Origin: Bryobacteraceae bacterium | GTDB taxonomy: Bacteria; Acidobacteriota; Terriglobia; Bryobacterales; Bryobacteraceae | Assembly (NCBI GenBank): GCA_025056455.1 | Contig: JANWVY010000004.1 | Location: 62,001-126,000, forward strand | DNA length: 64,000 nt | Reading direction: 5' to 3' | Shown here: positions 26,815 to 34,644 of the stretch, piece by piece | Numbering within the stretch: position 1 is the first letter of the stretch | How the letters are laid out: each line of letters opens with the position of its first letter | Notes under the pieces: generated by a model | Seen by the model: only the letters and a program-made list of their open reading frames with translations | Told to the model about the DNA's origin: nothing | The model's database searches: none | Made by a program: the position numbers and the translations under genes

Positions 26815-27096
26815 TTAACTGCTGGGGTGACCACCCGTTCCCGCGGAGGGGCTGTCCGGCGGATTGGTGTCTGGGGGTGTGGCGCGCGGTCTTCTTTTAT
26901 AGAAGATCTCCTGCTTAAACCTTTTGTGGCGGATCACTAAGATGAAAAGCACGCCCATCGACACCATGGTCGAAGTTCCCCCCATCACGAAATAATCGAC
27001 TTCTTTTCTCGGGTGAGGTATCAACAACCACATTAACCCGAGCACCGAGAGGAAGGTGACGACGACCAATCCAGCGATTAGCCCGAGCTTTGGCAT
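26815..27096 (-). CDS. Small two-helix membrane protein
   Basis: 93 residues: helix 1 LIAGLVVVTFLSVLGLMWLLI, helix 2 STMVSMGVLFILVIRH, then a basic, proline-rich cytoplasmic tail. Its ATG overlaps the last base of the flavin reductase stop, so the two are translationally coupled. It could be a membrane anchor or partner for that reductase; no named family recognised. Confidence 0.65.
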   Translation of the reverse strand: MPKLGLIAGLVVVTFLSVLGLMWLLIPHPRKEVDYFVMGGTSTMVSMGVLFILVIRHKRFKQEIFYKRRPRATPPDTNPPDSPSAGTGGHPSS

Positions 27097-27809
27097 TAAT
27101 CGTAGCGTTCGTAAACAACCTGTTTTTTATCGAACCCGAGTTCTTTGATGCAGCGGTCGCGGACGTCGTTGACCATTTCCTTGAGGCCACAAATATAAAC
27201 ATCAAAATCGCGACGAGCCCCTATGTGGTCAAACACGTACTGCTGCACCCGGCCAACGTTTCCTCGCCACTCGGGGCTAGGGCGAGTCACCGTGGGAATG
27301 AATTTGAAATTGGGATACTGCCGTTCCATCTCTTCGAATTCCCGCTTAAACATGAAGCTATGGTCGTAACGGACGCCGAAGACCAGTACAAACTCGTGTT
27401 CACGGTCTCGAGGTAAAACGTATTGGAGCATGGGACGGAAGGGAGCAATCCCGGTGCCTGTTGCAACAAAGATGGAGTGGTTGACCGGCTTGCGCAAGAC
27501 AAACATTCCGTGCGGGCCCTTCATTTCTAACTGGTCACCAGGTTTGAGCGAGAACAGGTAGGGGGAAAAAATGCCTTCGTGGACAAGATTGAGCACGATT
27601 TCGAAGGTGTTTGCTTTGGGTAAGGAGCAGATGGAATAGGCCCGGGTGACCTTCTTGCCGTTTAGCGTTTGCGACAGGGAAACAAACTGGCCAGGAATAA
27701 ACTCGAAGGTTTCAAGATCCGGTATATCAAACCAGAAATGGCGGATTTCTGGAGCGATCTCTTTGACGTCCAGCAGTCTAGCCTGGTGAGGAATCTGGTG
27801 AGCTAGCAT
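27096..27809 (-). CDS. FAD-dependent ferredoxin/flavodoxin-NADP reductase-like oxidoreductase
   Basis: 237 residues of the FNR superfamily. The FAD-binding RAYSICS motif (RxYS) lies near residue 76, the NAD(P)-binding ATGTGIAPFRPML follows at about 116, and the C-terminal ICGLKEMVNDVRD contacts the nucleotide. No 2Fe-2S domain is attached, so an external electron partner such as ferredoxin is needed. It overlaps the CbiX-like gene by 7 bp and the small membrane gene by 1 bp. A role feeding or drawing electrons from the ferredoxin pool used by the nearby 2-oxoacid oxidoreductase is possible but unproven. Confidence 0.85.
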   Translation of the reverse strand: MLAHQIPHQARLLDVKEIAPEIRHFWFDIPDLETFEFIPGQFVSLSQTLNGKKVTRAYSICSLPKANTFEIVLNLVHEGIFSPYLFSLKPGDQLEMKGPHGMFVLRKPVNHSIFVATGTGIAPFRPMLQYVLPRDREHEFVLVFGVRYDHSFMFKREFEEMERQYPNFKFIPTVTRPSPEWRGNVGRVQQYVFDHIGARRDFDVYICGLKEMVNDVRDRCIKELGFDKKQVVYERYD

Positions 27810-28177
27810 GGATTCAGGGCTTTCTGAGCACGTTCCAAAACGATTTGTCGCAGCGCGGGATGACCTTCGAGCGGGTCGGTGACATCAATTTTTAGAGTTG
27901 GGTATTTCTGCTGACACTCGAGGACCATGCGGGGAAGATCACGCTGCAAGTGAATACCGAGGGTCAAGAAAAACGGAACCACGACAACCCGCTTCGCGCC
28001 AGCTCGGGCCACACTATCAACGGCTTCCGCAAGATCAGGCCGGGCCAGTTCGAGGAAGGCTGTTTCGACGAGGGAGAAGCCGCCCATGCGGGCCACCTCG
28101 GTCGTCACCGCGCGTACCGCCTGATTGGCCGATTCGACGCTTGACCCATGTGCGAACACAATGATTGCAGTCTGCAC
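27803..28177 (-). CDS. CbiX/SirB-like sirohydrochlorin chelatase domain protein
   Basis: 124 residues, the size of the small single-domain CbiX that inserts cobalt or iron into sirohydrochlorin. Both typical histidine sites are present: IIVFAHGSSVESAN near the start and VVVPFFLTLGIHLQRDLP in the middle (His about 75-76). Its 3' end overlaps the flavin reductase gene by 7 bp. No other tetrapyrrole gene is adjacent, so the metal (Fe for sirohaem or Co for B12) cannot be set from context. Confidence 0.82.
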   Translation of the reverse strand: MQTAIIVFAHGSSVESANQAVRAVTTEVARMGGFSLVETAFLELARPDLAEAVDSVARAGAKRVVVVPFFLTLGIHLQRDLPRMVLECQQKYPTLKIDVTDPLEGHPALRQIVLERAQKALNPC

Positions 28178-28263
28178 GAAAGACTCCCTTCATCCTAGTA
28201 CAAATGAAGAAGGTCCGTTGAAGAGGGGGGCACTCAGCCGGAGCAAAGCCTGGACCTACTGCT

Positions 28264-29448
28264 TCATCTTACCGCGGCGAGCATTTTTTTCATCATCGAC
28301 TCGAACGAAGCTCTGGGGATCGCAATCTGCTTGCGGATGTGAGCCGCTTTCCATTCCGATCTGGCTTTCGCAGGCAGCAAGCGCACCACGCGCTCCATGG
28401 CGCCGCCAAGCGTGCCGGACATACCGGCTAAGGCGCGGTAGTAGCCGCGCTGGCCCGAGATCGTGCGGCATCCCTCGATGAGCGCAGCGAGTACCTCCGC
28501 GCGTTCCTCCTGCGACAGTAAGGGGTGGGTGGCCATGGTGGCGCCCCAGTCGTCGAAAAACGGGCCGAGCGGGAGAAGAAAATCAGGAGAACGACGTAGC
28601 GCTTTCACCGCCCGCAGCGGGTAATGGCGATGCCCCTCAACCGCTAAGGCCTTGCGATAGATGCGCGCAGCCCGTTGAAAGGCTCCTCCATAGCGGGTCC
28701 CATCCTCGTGCGCGAGACGCGCAAAACGCGACCTCCACAAGCGGTGCCTCTCGCTTTTCGGCCAGAAGCGAATGCCTTGATCGAGGTCTCCGGCGTTGTG
28801 TGTGAGCGACGCCGCGATTCGAAGAGCATCCAGCTCACAGCCCTTGGTGGCCAGGACGAGATCGAATGCGGCGACCTGGCGGGTTAGTTCCTGGTGAATC
28901 GCTTCCCCAGCGAGCTCAGCATGGGTGTTATCTTGGAGGTGAACAAACGCCCCCAGTGCGCCAGCAAGTACGCTCAGCAGCTCGCCATTGTGACCGCTAA
29001 CGGGTCCAAGTCCTGCCAGGTAGATGGCTCGCGCACTGATGCCTTCGAGGGACCACTTTGTGGCGCGCAGCGTGAAGTGAAACATGCGTCGAAGGGTGTC
29101 ACGGTCCCGGCTGAGCTGCCAGAGCCGGCCCCGGATTTTGCTGTCGACATCTGTTGGGACGAAGGTCGCCACAGTTGCGTGATGGCAAGCTAAGCAAAAG
29201 GCGAAATAATCTTCGAGATAAGCCTCGTGGTTGACGTGCTGGGAATGTAAACGTGCTAAGCTCTCGGCTCCTTGCAAGATTTGCAGAAAGCCGAACGGAT
29301 GGTCCCCCAGTTCAATGAGACGCGCACCCAGAGGCAAGGGGTGAGCGGACATTTTCGGGCCGAGAAACGGGGCAGTATTTCGCACCAGAGCGAAGAGAGC
29401 TGCGGGGGAGATGAATTTTAGTTGTACTCCGGTCTCCCCGACGGCCAT
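28264..29448 (-). CDS. Unrecognised 394-residue helical protein
   Basis: I do not recognise a family. The chain is mostly helical, with no signal peptide or membrane helix. It is rich in Ala, Leu, Arg and His, with a cluster FAFCLACHHATVATFVP near residue 85-101 that contains CxxCH; a single such motif in a protein without a signal peptide is unlikely to bind haem c. Near the C-terminus is SMMKKMLAAVR. The ATG at 29448 lies 31 bp inside the aldo/keto reductase gene; a later start (e.g. at MSAHPLP, residue 32) would remove most or all of that overlap. Same strand as, and probably co-transcribed with, korAB and the reductase. Confidence 0.65.
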   Translation of the reverse strand: MAVGETGVQLKFISPAALFALVRNTAPFLGPKMSAHPLPLGARLIELGDHPFGFLQILQGAESLARLHSQHVNHEAYLEDYFAFCLACHHATVATFVPTDVDSKIRGRLWQLSRDRDTLRRMFHFTLRATKWSLEGISARAIYLAGLGPVSGHNGELLSVLAGALGAFVHLQDNTHAELAGEAIHQELTRQVAAFDLVLATKGCELDALRIAASLTHNAGDLDQGIRFWPKSERHRLWRSRFARLAHEDGTRYGGAFQRAARIYRKALAVEGHRHYPLRAVKALRRSPDFLLPLGPFFDDWGATMATHPLLSQEERAEVLAALIEGCRTISGQRGYYRALAGMSGTLGGAMERVVRLLPAKARSEWKAAHIRKQIAIPRASFESMMKKMLAAVR

Positions 29449-30347
29449 GTACGATCTTTCACCGGACGAAGGATTTCTTGAACCGCCGCCACCAAATCGG
29501 GGTCTGGTGGCTGATCTACAGCACGCGCGTTCCGCTCCACTTCCTCAGGCTGAATGGCTCCGCTGAGCGTGCTGTGAATCCCTGGCTGGGCGTACGCAAA
29601 CTGCATTCCAAGCTGGGCAAGATCTACGCCTTTTGAGGCACACCACTCGGCTGCCTTCCGGCAGACGGCTTTGATTTCCTCGGATGCGAGATGCCACGGG
29701 GGTGGGCCTGCCGGCGTCAGCAATCCGAGACCGAGCGGTGACGCGTTGATGACGCCCAGATTGTGCTGTTCGAACAACGGCAACAGGGAGAGCAGTGAGG
29801 TGTTTTGCAGGGTGTAATGTGCATAGGAGATGACGACGTCCAGTTCGGCGACTGCCAGAATGGCGGGAAAAATTTTAAGAGGTAAACCGGAGGCTCCGAC
29901 GAAACGAACTTTGCCCTCCTGGCGGGCATCGATCAAAGCGCGCAGCCCTTCCTCGACAACCTGGTCAAGGGGGCAGAATTCAATGTCGTGAAGAATGGCC
30001 AGATCGAGATAACCGCAGCCAAGTCGCGCCAGGCTTTCCTCCAGCCCTTGTTTGACCCGGCGGTAGGAAAAGTCAGAATCTTGAAAGCTGTAGCGCCCCA
30101 CTTTGGAAGAGAGATAATAACGGTCTCGCGGTATCCCGCGAAGTGCCTTGCCGACAACCGTTTCTGACCTTGTAAAACCGTAGAGGGGGGCGGTGTCAAG
30201 GAAGTTGATGCCGAGATCGAAGGCGGTATGGATGGCGCGGATCGCTTGTTGTTCAGAGATGTCCCCGTACACGCCGCCAAAGCCAGCGCAACCAAGTCCC
30301 ATGACCGAAACGTGTAGGCCGGTCTTGCCGAGCTTGCGGTAGCGCAT
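29418..30347 (-). CDS. Aldo/keto reductase
   Basis: 309-residue NAD(P)H-dependent oxidoreductase with the complete tetrad: Asp and Tyr in FLDTAPLYGFTRSE, Lys in YYLSSKVGRYSF and His in LAILHDIEF. The N-terminal MRYRKLGKTGLHVSVMGLG is the standard family opening. The C-terminus IHSTLSGAIQPEEVERN binds the cofactor. It begins 10 bp after korB, so it belongs to the same operon. The substrate is unknown; L-galactose/fucose dehydrogenase-like members look similar. Confidence 0.9.
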   Translation of the reverse strand: MRYRKLGKTGLHVSVMGLGCAGFGGVYGDISEQQAIRAIHTAFDLGINFLDTAPLYGFTRSETVVGKALRGIPRDRYYLSSKVGRYSFQDSDFSYRRVKQGLEESLARLGCGYLDLAILHDIEFCPLDQVVEEGLRALIDARQEGKVRFVGASGLPLKIFPAILAVAELDVVISYAHYTLQNTSLLSLLPLFEQHNLGVINASPLGLGLLTPAGPPPWHLASEEIKAVCRKAAEWCASKGVDLAQLGMQFAYAQPGIHSTLSGAIQPEEVERNARAVDQPPDPDLVAAVQEILRPVKDRTWPSGRPEYN

Positions 30348-30357
30348 GGCAGGAGCC

Positions 30358-31407
30358 CTAGCGCAACTCCTCCATGATCATTTCGAGAGCTTCGCGGCTC
30401 GGGCGTAACCGGTCTTCCCCGAGAGAAGCCAGAGGTTCGTCGCATAAGCCGAGCATGTCAATCAGGGTATCGCGGCCCTGCTCCAGGTAGAGGATACCAG
30501 TAAGAACCTCTTGGGCCTTCTCGGCTTGGTGAAGGGCTTGAATGGCGGCCAACTTGTCAGTGGGGTCGTACTCCCGGCCGAGCTTCTTTAACCGCAGAAG
30601 AGAACCGTCGTGTAGGGTGACCTCGCGCGCTTCCCCTTCTTCGAGTTCCACGTGGATCTCCTCGTAGTAGGGCACATAGCTCAGGTCTTGCAGCGGGACT
30701 TCGTGTTCCTTGACATAGGTATAGCTTTTGGTTGATCCAACGTGGTCGTTAAAGGTTACGCAAGGTGAAATGACGTCCACGACACAAAGCCCTCTGTGGG
30801 AGAGACAGGTCTTCAAGATGGTGCTTAGCTGCTTTTTGTCGCCAGAGAAGGACCGGGCCACAAGCGTTGCGCCCAGCTCGATTCCAAGCAAGCAACAATC
30901 GATGGGAGTCAGCTGGTTCACAACCCCGGACTTTTGCGTTGAGCCGACGTCGGCGGTGGCCGAGAACTGTCCCTTGGTTAGACCATAAACGCCGTTGTTT
31001 TCGATGATGTAGATGAGTGGGACGTTCCGGCGCAGCATGTGGATAAACTGGCCGATACCGATGGAAGCCGTGTCGCCATCGCCCGTCACAACAATTCCAA
31101 TCAGATCTTTGTTGGCCAGCAAAGCACCTGTACTGACTGCTGGCGCCCGGCCGTGCACGGAGTTGAAGCCATGCGCTTGACTGAGAAAATAAGCAGGGGT
31201 TTTTGACGAGCAGCCGATACCTGACATCTTGGCTACTTTCCAAGGCTCGATGCCGAGTTCGTAAAAAACCTCCACGATACGCTCGGAAATCGAATTGTGG
31301 CCGCAGCCAGCGCAAAGCGTAGTTTTCGAGCCTTTGTAGGGCAAGACGTCAAGACCAATCCGGTTGACCTTCTTGGGCGGCGGTGGCGCGGGAATCGTGG
31401 CGCTCAT
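30358..31407 (-). CDS. korB: 2-oxoacid:ferredoxin oxidoreductase, beta (TPP-binding) subunit
   Basis: 349 residues. Binds thiamine diphosphate and a 4Fe-4S cluster and, with the alpha subunit, oxidises a 2-oxoacid to its acyl-CoA while reducing ferredoxin. The TPP motif is GDGDTASIGIGQFIHML...NNGVYGLTKGQ. Cluster cysteines fit CAGCGH, GIGCSS and SPCVTFND. The layout favours 2-oxoglutarate (Kor) over pyruvate, but substrate choice is not proven. It starts with a 4-bp overlap with korA. A long C-terminal segment (about residues 250-349) follows the core. Confidence 0.9.
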   Translation of the reverse strand: MSATIPAPPPPKKVNRIGLDVLPYKGSKTTLCAGCGHNSISERIVEVFYELGIEPWKVAKMSGIGCSSKTPAYFLSQAHGFNSVHGRAPAVSTGALLANKDLIGIVVTGDGDTASIGIGQFIHMLRRNVPLIYIIENNGVYGLTKGQFSATADVGSTQKSGVVNQLTPIDCCLLGIELGATLVARSFSGDKKQLSTILKTCLSHRGLCVVDVISPCVTFNDHVGSTKSYTYVKEHEVPLQDLSYVPYYEEIHVELEEGEAREVTLHDGSLLRLKKLGREYDPTDKLAAIQALHQAEKAQEVLTGILYLEQGRDTLIDMLGLCDEPLASLGEDRLRPSREALEMIMEELR

Positions 31408-33251
31408 AATCCCTCCTTCGCAACAAGCTCATCGGTGACTGTGCGCGCATCGAGGGGCATACCGCCGTAATAACGAATGCTCCTTAGCTTCGCGATGCGC
31501 TCTGGCGAGCACTCTAATCTCATCAAGCACAACAACTGTGCATCTCGATTCTGCTCGACGACGTAAACGCGATCGTGCTGGTCAATGAACTGAGATAATT
31601 CCTCAGTGAAGGGAAAAGCTTTCAGGCGAAGGTAACTCGTTTCTATCCCATATTCGCGCAGAAGCTGATCCCGGCTTTCCTCACAAGCCCAGCGTGAAGT
31701 GCCACAACAGATGATGCCAATTCGCGCCTTGGGGTTGATGTCGACTTCGGGCTTGGGCACGTATCGCCGCATGGTTTCGAACTTCCGCGCCAAGCGGTCT
31801 ACGTTATTCACGTAGTCATCTTCGCGCTCGCTGTAAGCGGCTTTCTCGTTGTGGCCTGAGCCGCGAGTGAAGTAGGCGGCGGCTGGGTGCGGGGTTCCGG
31901 GAAGGGTGCGGTAGGCAACGCCATCGCCGTCGACGTCCTTGTAGCGACTGAAGCCACCCAGCCGGTCCAAATCCTCCTTGCTCAAAACTTTGCCACGGTC
32001 GAAGGGCTTGGTAGGGTATTCAAACGGGTCCGCCATCCAGTTGTTCATGCCGAGATCGAGGTCTGTGTTGACGAACACGGGCGTCTGAAAGCGCTCGGCG
32101 AAATCAAACGCGTCCTGCGCCATTTGGAAACACTCCGCAGGCGAGGATGGGAAAAAGAGCGGATGCTTGGTATCGCCATGTGACAGGAAGGCGTTGGAAA
32201 GGATATCGCCTTGCATCGTGCGAGTGGGCAATCCGGTTGAAGGGCCGACCCGCTGCACATCAAAAATCACAGCAGGAACCTCCGCATAGTAGCCAAGGCC
32301 CACAAACTCCGCCATCAACGAAATGCCCGGACCTGAGGTAGAGGTCATTGCCCGTGCACCCGCCCAGCTAGCGCCAATTACCATGCCGATGGCTGCGAGT
32401 TCGTCCTCGGCTTGCACTACAGCGTAGGTCGCCTTGCCAGTCTTCTTGTCATGACGGAGACGTTTGAGATAACCGATCATCGTCTCCACCAAGGACGAGG
32501 AAGGCGTAATCGGATACCACGTCACCACCGTGCAGCCAGCAAAGATGCAACCCAGGGCAGCGGCAGAGTTGCCGTCAATGATGATTTTGCCCGCCGTCTT
32601 ATCCATCCGCTCGATCACAAAGGGATCGGTTTTGCGCAGGTGGTCCATGGCAAACTGCCGCCCGGCCAGCACGGCGTTCCAATTCAATTCCGCCGCCTTC
32701 ACCTTCTTGGGTCCAAACTGCTTAAACAGAGCCTTGCGCATCTCTTCCAAATCGATCGAAAGCAGATGCGCCACCACGCCGTCGTAAATCATGTTGCGGA
32801 CCAGTTTGCGAAGCTTGGGCTCCGGACAAACCGGCGCAACCAGCTTGTCAAAAGGGACCGGGTAAAAGTGTAGATCCCCGCGCAACTCGTTTAACTTGAG
32901 CGGCTCATCATAGACGACGGCAGAGCCCTCTTCGAGCTTCATCACGTCCTCCCGGGCCGTCTCCGGATTCATGGCCACCAAAAAGTCAATCTCTTTTTTG
33001 CGCGCAATCCAGCCATGTCTGTTGGCGCGAATCGTGAACCACGTTGGCAACCCCGCAATGTTCGAAGGAAACAGATTCTTTCCCGACACCGGAACGCCCA
33101 TCTGAAAGATGGACCTCATGAGTACGTTGTTCGCCGTTTGGCTGCCGGAACCGTTTACTGTCGCGACTTGGATAGAAAAATCGTTTACGATGCGATAAGC
33201 CGATTCGCCACCGACTTGGGATGCAACTGGGCTGACGTCAATAGTGGACAT
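31404..33251 (-). CDS. korA: 2-oxoacid:ferredoxin oxidoreductase, fused gamma-alpha subunit
   Basis: 615 residues. Residues about 20-200 form the gamma domain (VNGSGSQTANNVLMRSIFQM) and the rest the pyrimidine-binding alpha domain with CTVVTWYPITPSSSLVETM, QAEDELAAIGMVIGASWAG and STSGPGISLMAE. This gamma-alpha fusion with a separate beta subunit is the two-subunit Kor type. First gene of a minus-strand unit (korA-korB-aldo/keto reductase-unknown). It could serve a reductive TCA branch or normal oxidation; no other TCA gene is near. Confidence 0.92.
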   Translation of the reverse strand: MSTIDVSPVASQVGGESAYRIVNDFSIQVATVNGSGSQTANNVLMRSIFQMGVPVSGKNLFPSNIAGLPTWFTIRANRHGWIARKKEIDFLVAMNPETAREDVMKLEEGSAVVYDEPLKLNELRGDLHFYPVPFDKLVAPVCPEPKLRKLVRNMIYDGVVAHLLSIDLEEMRKALFKQFGPKKVKAAELNWNAVLAGRQFAMDHLRKTDPFVIERMDKTAGKIIIDGNSAAALGCIFAGCTVVTWYPITPSSSLVETMIGYLKRLRHDKKTGKATYAVVQAEDELAAIGMVIGASWAGARAMTSTSGPGISLMAEFVGLGYYAEVPAVIFDVQRVGPSTGLPTRTMQGDILSNAFLSHGDTKHPLFFPSSPAECFQMAQDAFDFAERFQTPVFVNTDLDLGMNNWMADPFEYPTKPFDRGKVLSKEDLDRLGGFSRYKDVDGDGVAYRTLPGTPHPAAAYFTRGSGHNEKAAYSEREDDYVNNVDRLARKFETMRRYVPKPEVDINPKARIGIICCGTSRWACEESRDQLLREYGIETSYLRLKAFPFTEELSQFIDQHDRVYVVEQNRDAQLLCLMRLECSPERIAKLRSIRYYGGMPLDARTVTDELVAKEGL

Positions 33252-33555
33252 AAAAGTATGGCGCTCTCTTCAGAATACCCAGATGAGTACGGGAGGGGCA
33301 AGTCGATCTGTACAATGTCTATCGATATTGTGGAGATTAGCCCCGCCTTGACATCCAAATTCAAATTATATGTCCTTGTATCACGGTCTGCTCTTGGGAT
33401 TTCAATTTTCGGTTACCACCTGTTGCGAAGCGTGCTGAATTTCAGCTGACTGGCGAGGTGTATGAGTGGGCAGCGGTGGCTGCGGAAATAAGCTCGCAGG
33501 CACGCGAGGATCTCGAAGCAAGTATCGAAGTGTGTTGTTCGCTTGAGGTTTTGGA
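33252..33555. other. Divergent spacer between korA and the coiled-coil gene
   Basis: 304 bp without a gene. It is A+T-richer than its surroundings in the middle (33340-33420). On the minus strand there is a consensus-like TATAAT (within 33365-33380), which could be the korA -10, but no matching -35. On the plus strand TTGACA near 33348 has no well-placed -10. Nothing else recognised. Confidence 0.4.
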
Positions 33556-34470
33556 ATGGCTGGGATTTTGAATGGACTCGGTGTTGCCCTGATGTTGCTG
33601 GCGGGCTTCCTGCTGGGTTGGTGGTTGCGAGACAGGAAGGCAGTGGCACGGCTGCGACAGCAAGAGGCAGATCAACGGGCGGCGATGAAAGACTTGCAGT
33701 CCCGTTTTGAAGAGCTGCGCAGTTTGTTAACGGCCGCTCGAGCCGGGCGAGAGGAAATCGAACGTCAACTGGAGACCCAGCTCGCCCAGAGGTCTGAGCT
33801 GGAGAGGCGGCTGGAAGCCGCGAACCAAGAGTTAGAAGAGGCCCTGCGCGTTGCCAAGGAGCAAGCGGTTGCAAAGCAGGCGCTAGAACAGCAGATGGGC
33901 GAGTTATCGGCAGACTTGGAAGCGGAGCGAGCTCGAAGCAGCCGCCTTGACACACTTGGCATGGAAGTAGAACGGGCTGAAGCTCAGCTTCGCTCTCAAG
34001 CGTTACTCTTGGCTGAAAAGCAGCGCGAGTTCGAAGAAATCCGAGCCGGAAAGGAGGCTGAAATGGCCCGTCTCGAGCAAAGGATCTCCCAGTTGTCGGG
34101 CGAACTGGAAGCGAGCCGAAAACTTCAAGCAATCGAAAAAGCGGAGTTCGAGGAAAAGCTACAGTCCTGTGAACGGCGCTTGGAGGCTTTGCAAGCGAGT
34201 GTCGCGCAAAAGGACGCAGAGGTCGCCAAGTTGGAGGCTCTGGTGGTCCGTTTGACCCCTCTTCAGGTTCAACTTGCAGACCGCAAGGCAGAACTCGAGG
34301 CGAAGGAAAAAGAGCTGGGCCTGCTGCGACGCCAGAACGCTGAGCTCAAGGCCAAGTTGGTAGGCTTCATGCCGCCAGAGCTCTTGGTTTCGGAAGAGGC
34401 AAAAACGCGTGGCGCGGCTGAGCTTCCAGCCAACGAGCCTCGGTCTCGGTTCAAGGAGCCGGCTGACTGA
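33556..34470 (+). CDS. Membrane-anchored coiled-coil protein
   Basis: 304 residues. One N-terminal helix (GLGVALMLLAGFLLGWWL) is followed by about 260 residues of heptad-rich coiled coil full of Glu, Arg, Leu and Ala (ERQLETQLAQRSELERRLEA and so on). The last 35 residues are less ordered. No enzymatic motif. It stands alone between divergent korA and convergent sigma-54 regulator. Structural or scaffolding roles at the inner membrane are typical for such proteins; function unknown. Confidence 0.7.
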   Translation: MAGILNGLGVALMLLAGFLLGWWLRDRKAVARLRQQEADQRAAMKDLQSRFEELRSLLTAARAGREEIERQLETQLAQRSELERRLEAANQELEEALRVAKEQAVAKQALEQQMGELSADLEAERARSSRLDTLGMEVERAEAQLRSQALLLAEKQREFEEIRAGKEAEMARLEQRISQLSGELEASRKLQAIEKAEFEEKLQSCERRLEALQASVAQKDAEVAKLEALVVRLTPLQVQLADRKAELEAKEKELGLLRRQNAELKAKLVGFMPPELLVSEEAKTRGAAELPANEPRSRFKEPAD

Positions 34471-34545
34471 GCGCGATTTTGCGTGTTTTTTTACTCGCAC
34501 CGGAGGGAACTTTTTTGTAACGGAATACCAAGCCTCTAGGATCAA

Positions 34546-34614
34546 CTCGCTCCTCACTGCCCCTCCCGCTCGCTCCTCACTGCCCCTCCCGCTCCCTCTT
34601 CACCGCCCTCCTCG
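34546..34614 (+). repeat. 23-bp tandem repeat, three copies
   Basis: Units of 23 bp start at 34546, 34569 and 34592. The first two are identical (CTCGCTCCTCACTGCCCCTC then CCG); the third has six substitutions. The repeat lies in the gap between two convergent genes and is pyrimidine-rich on the plus strand. It may mark a recent duplication or slippage. Confidence 0.8.
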
Positions 34615-34644
34615 CGCCAGGTACAGAGCTTTGCAGTTCTTGGA

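Noticed and set aside
28264-29448. c-type cytochrome, from one CxxCH (CLACH) in the unknown protein
   Set aside because: No signal peptide, so haem attachment in the periplasm is not expected; a chance or metal-binding cluster is more likely.
33413-34132. 239-residue minus-strand reading frame
   Set aside because: Antisense shadow of the coiled-coil gene, with repetitive Pro/Leu composition explained by the sense codons.
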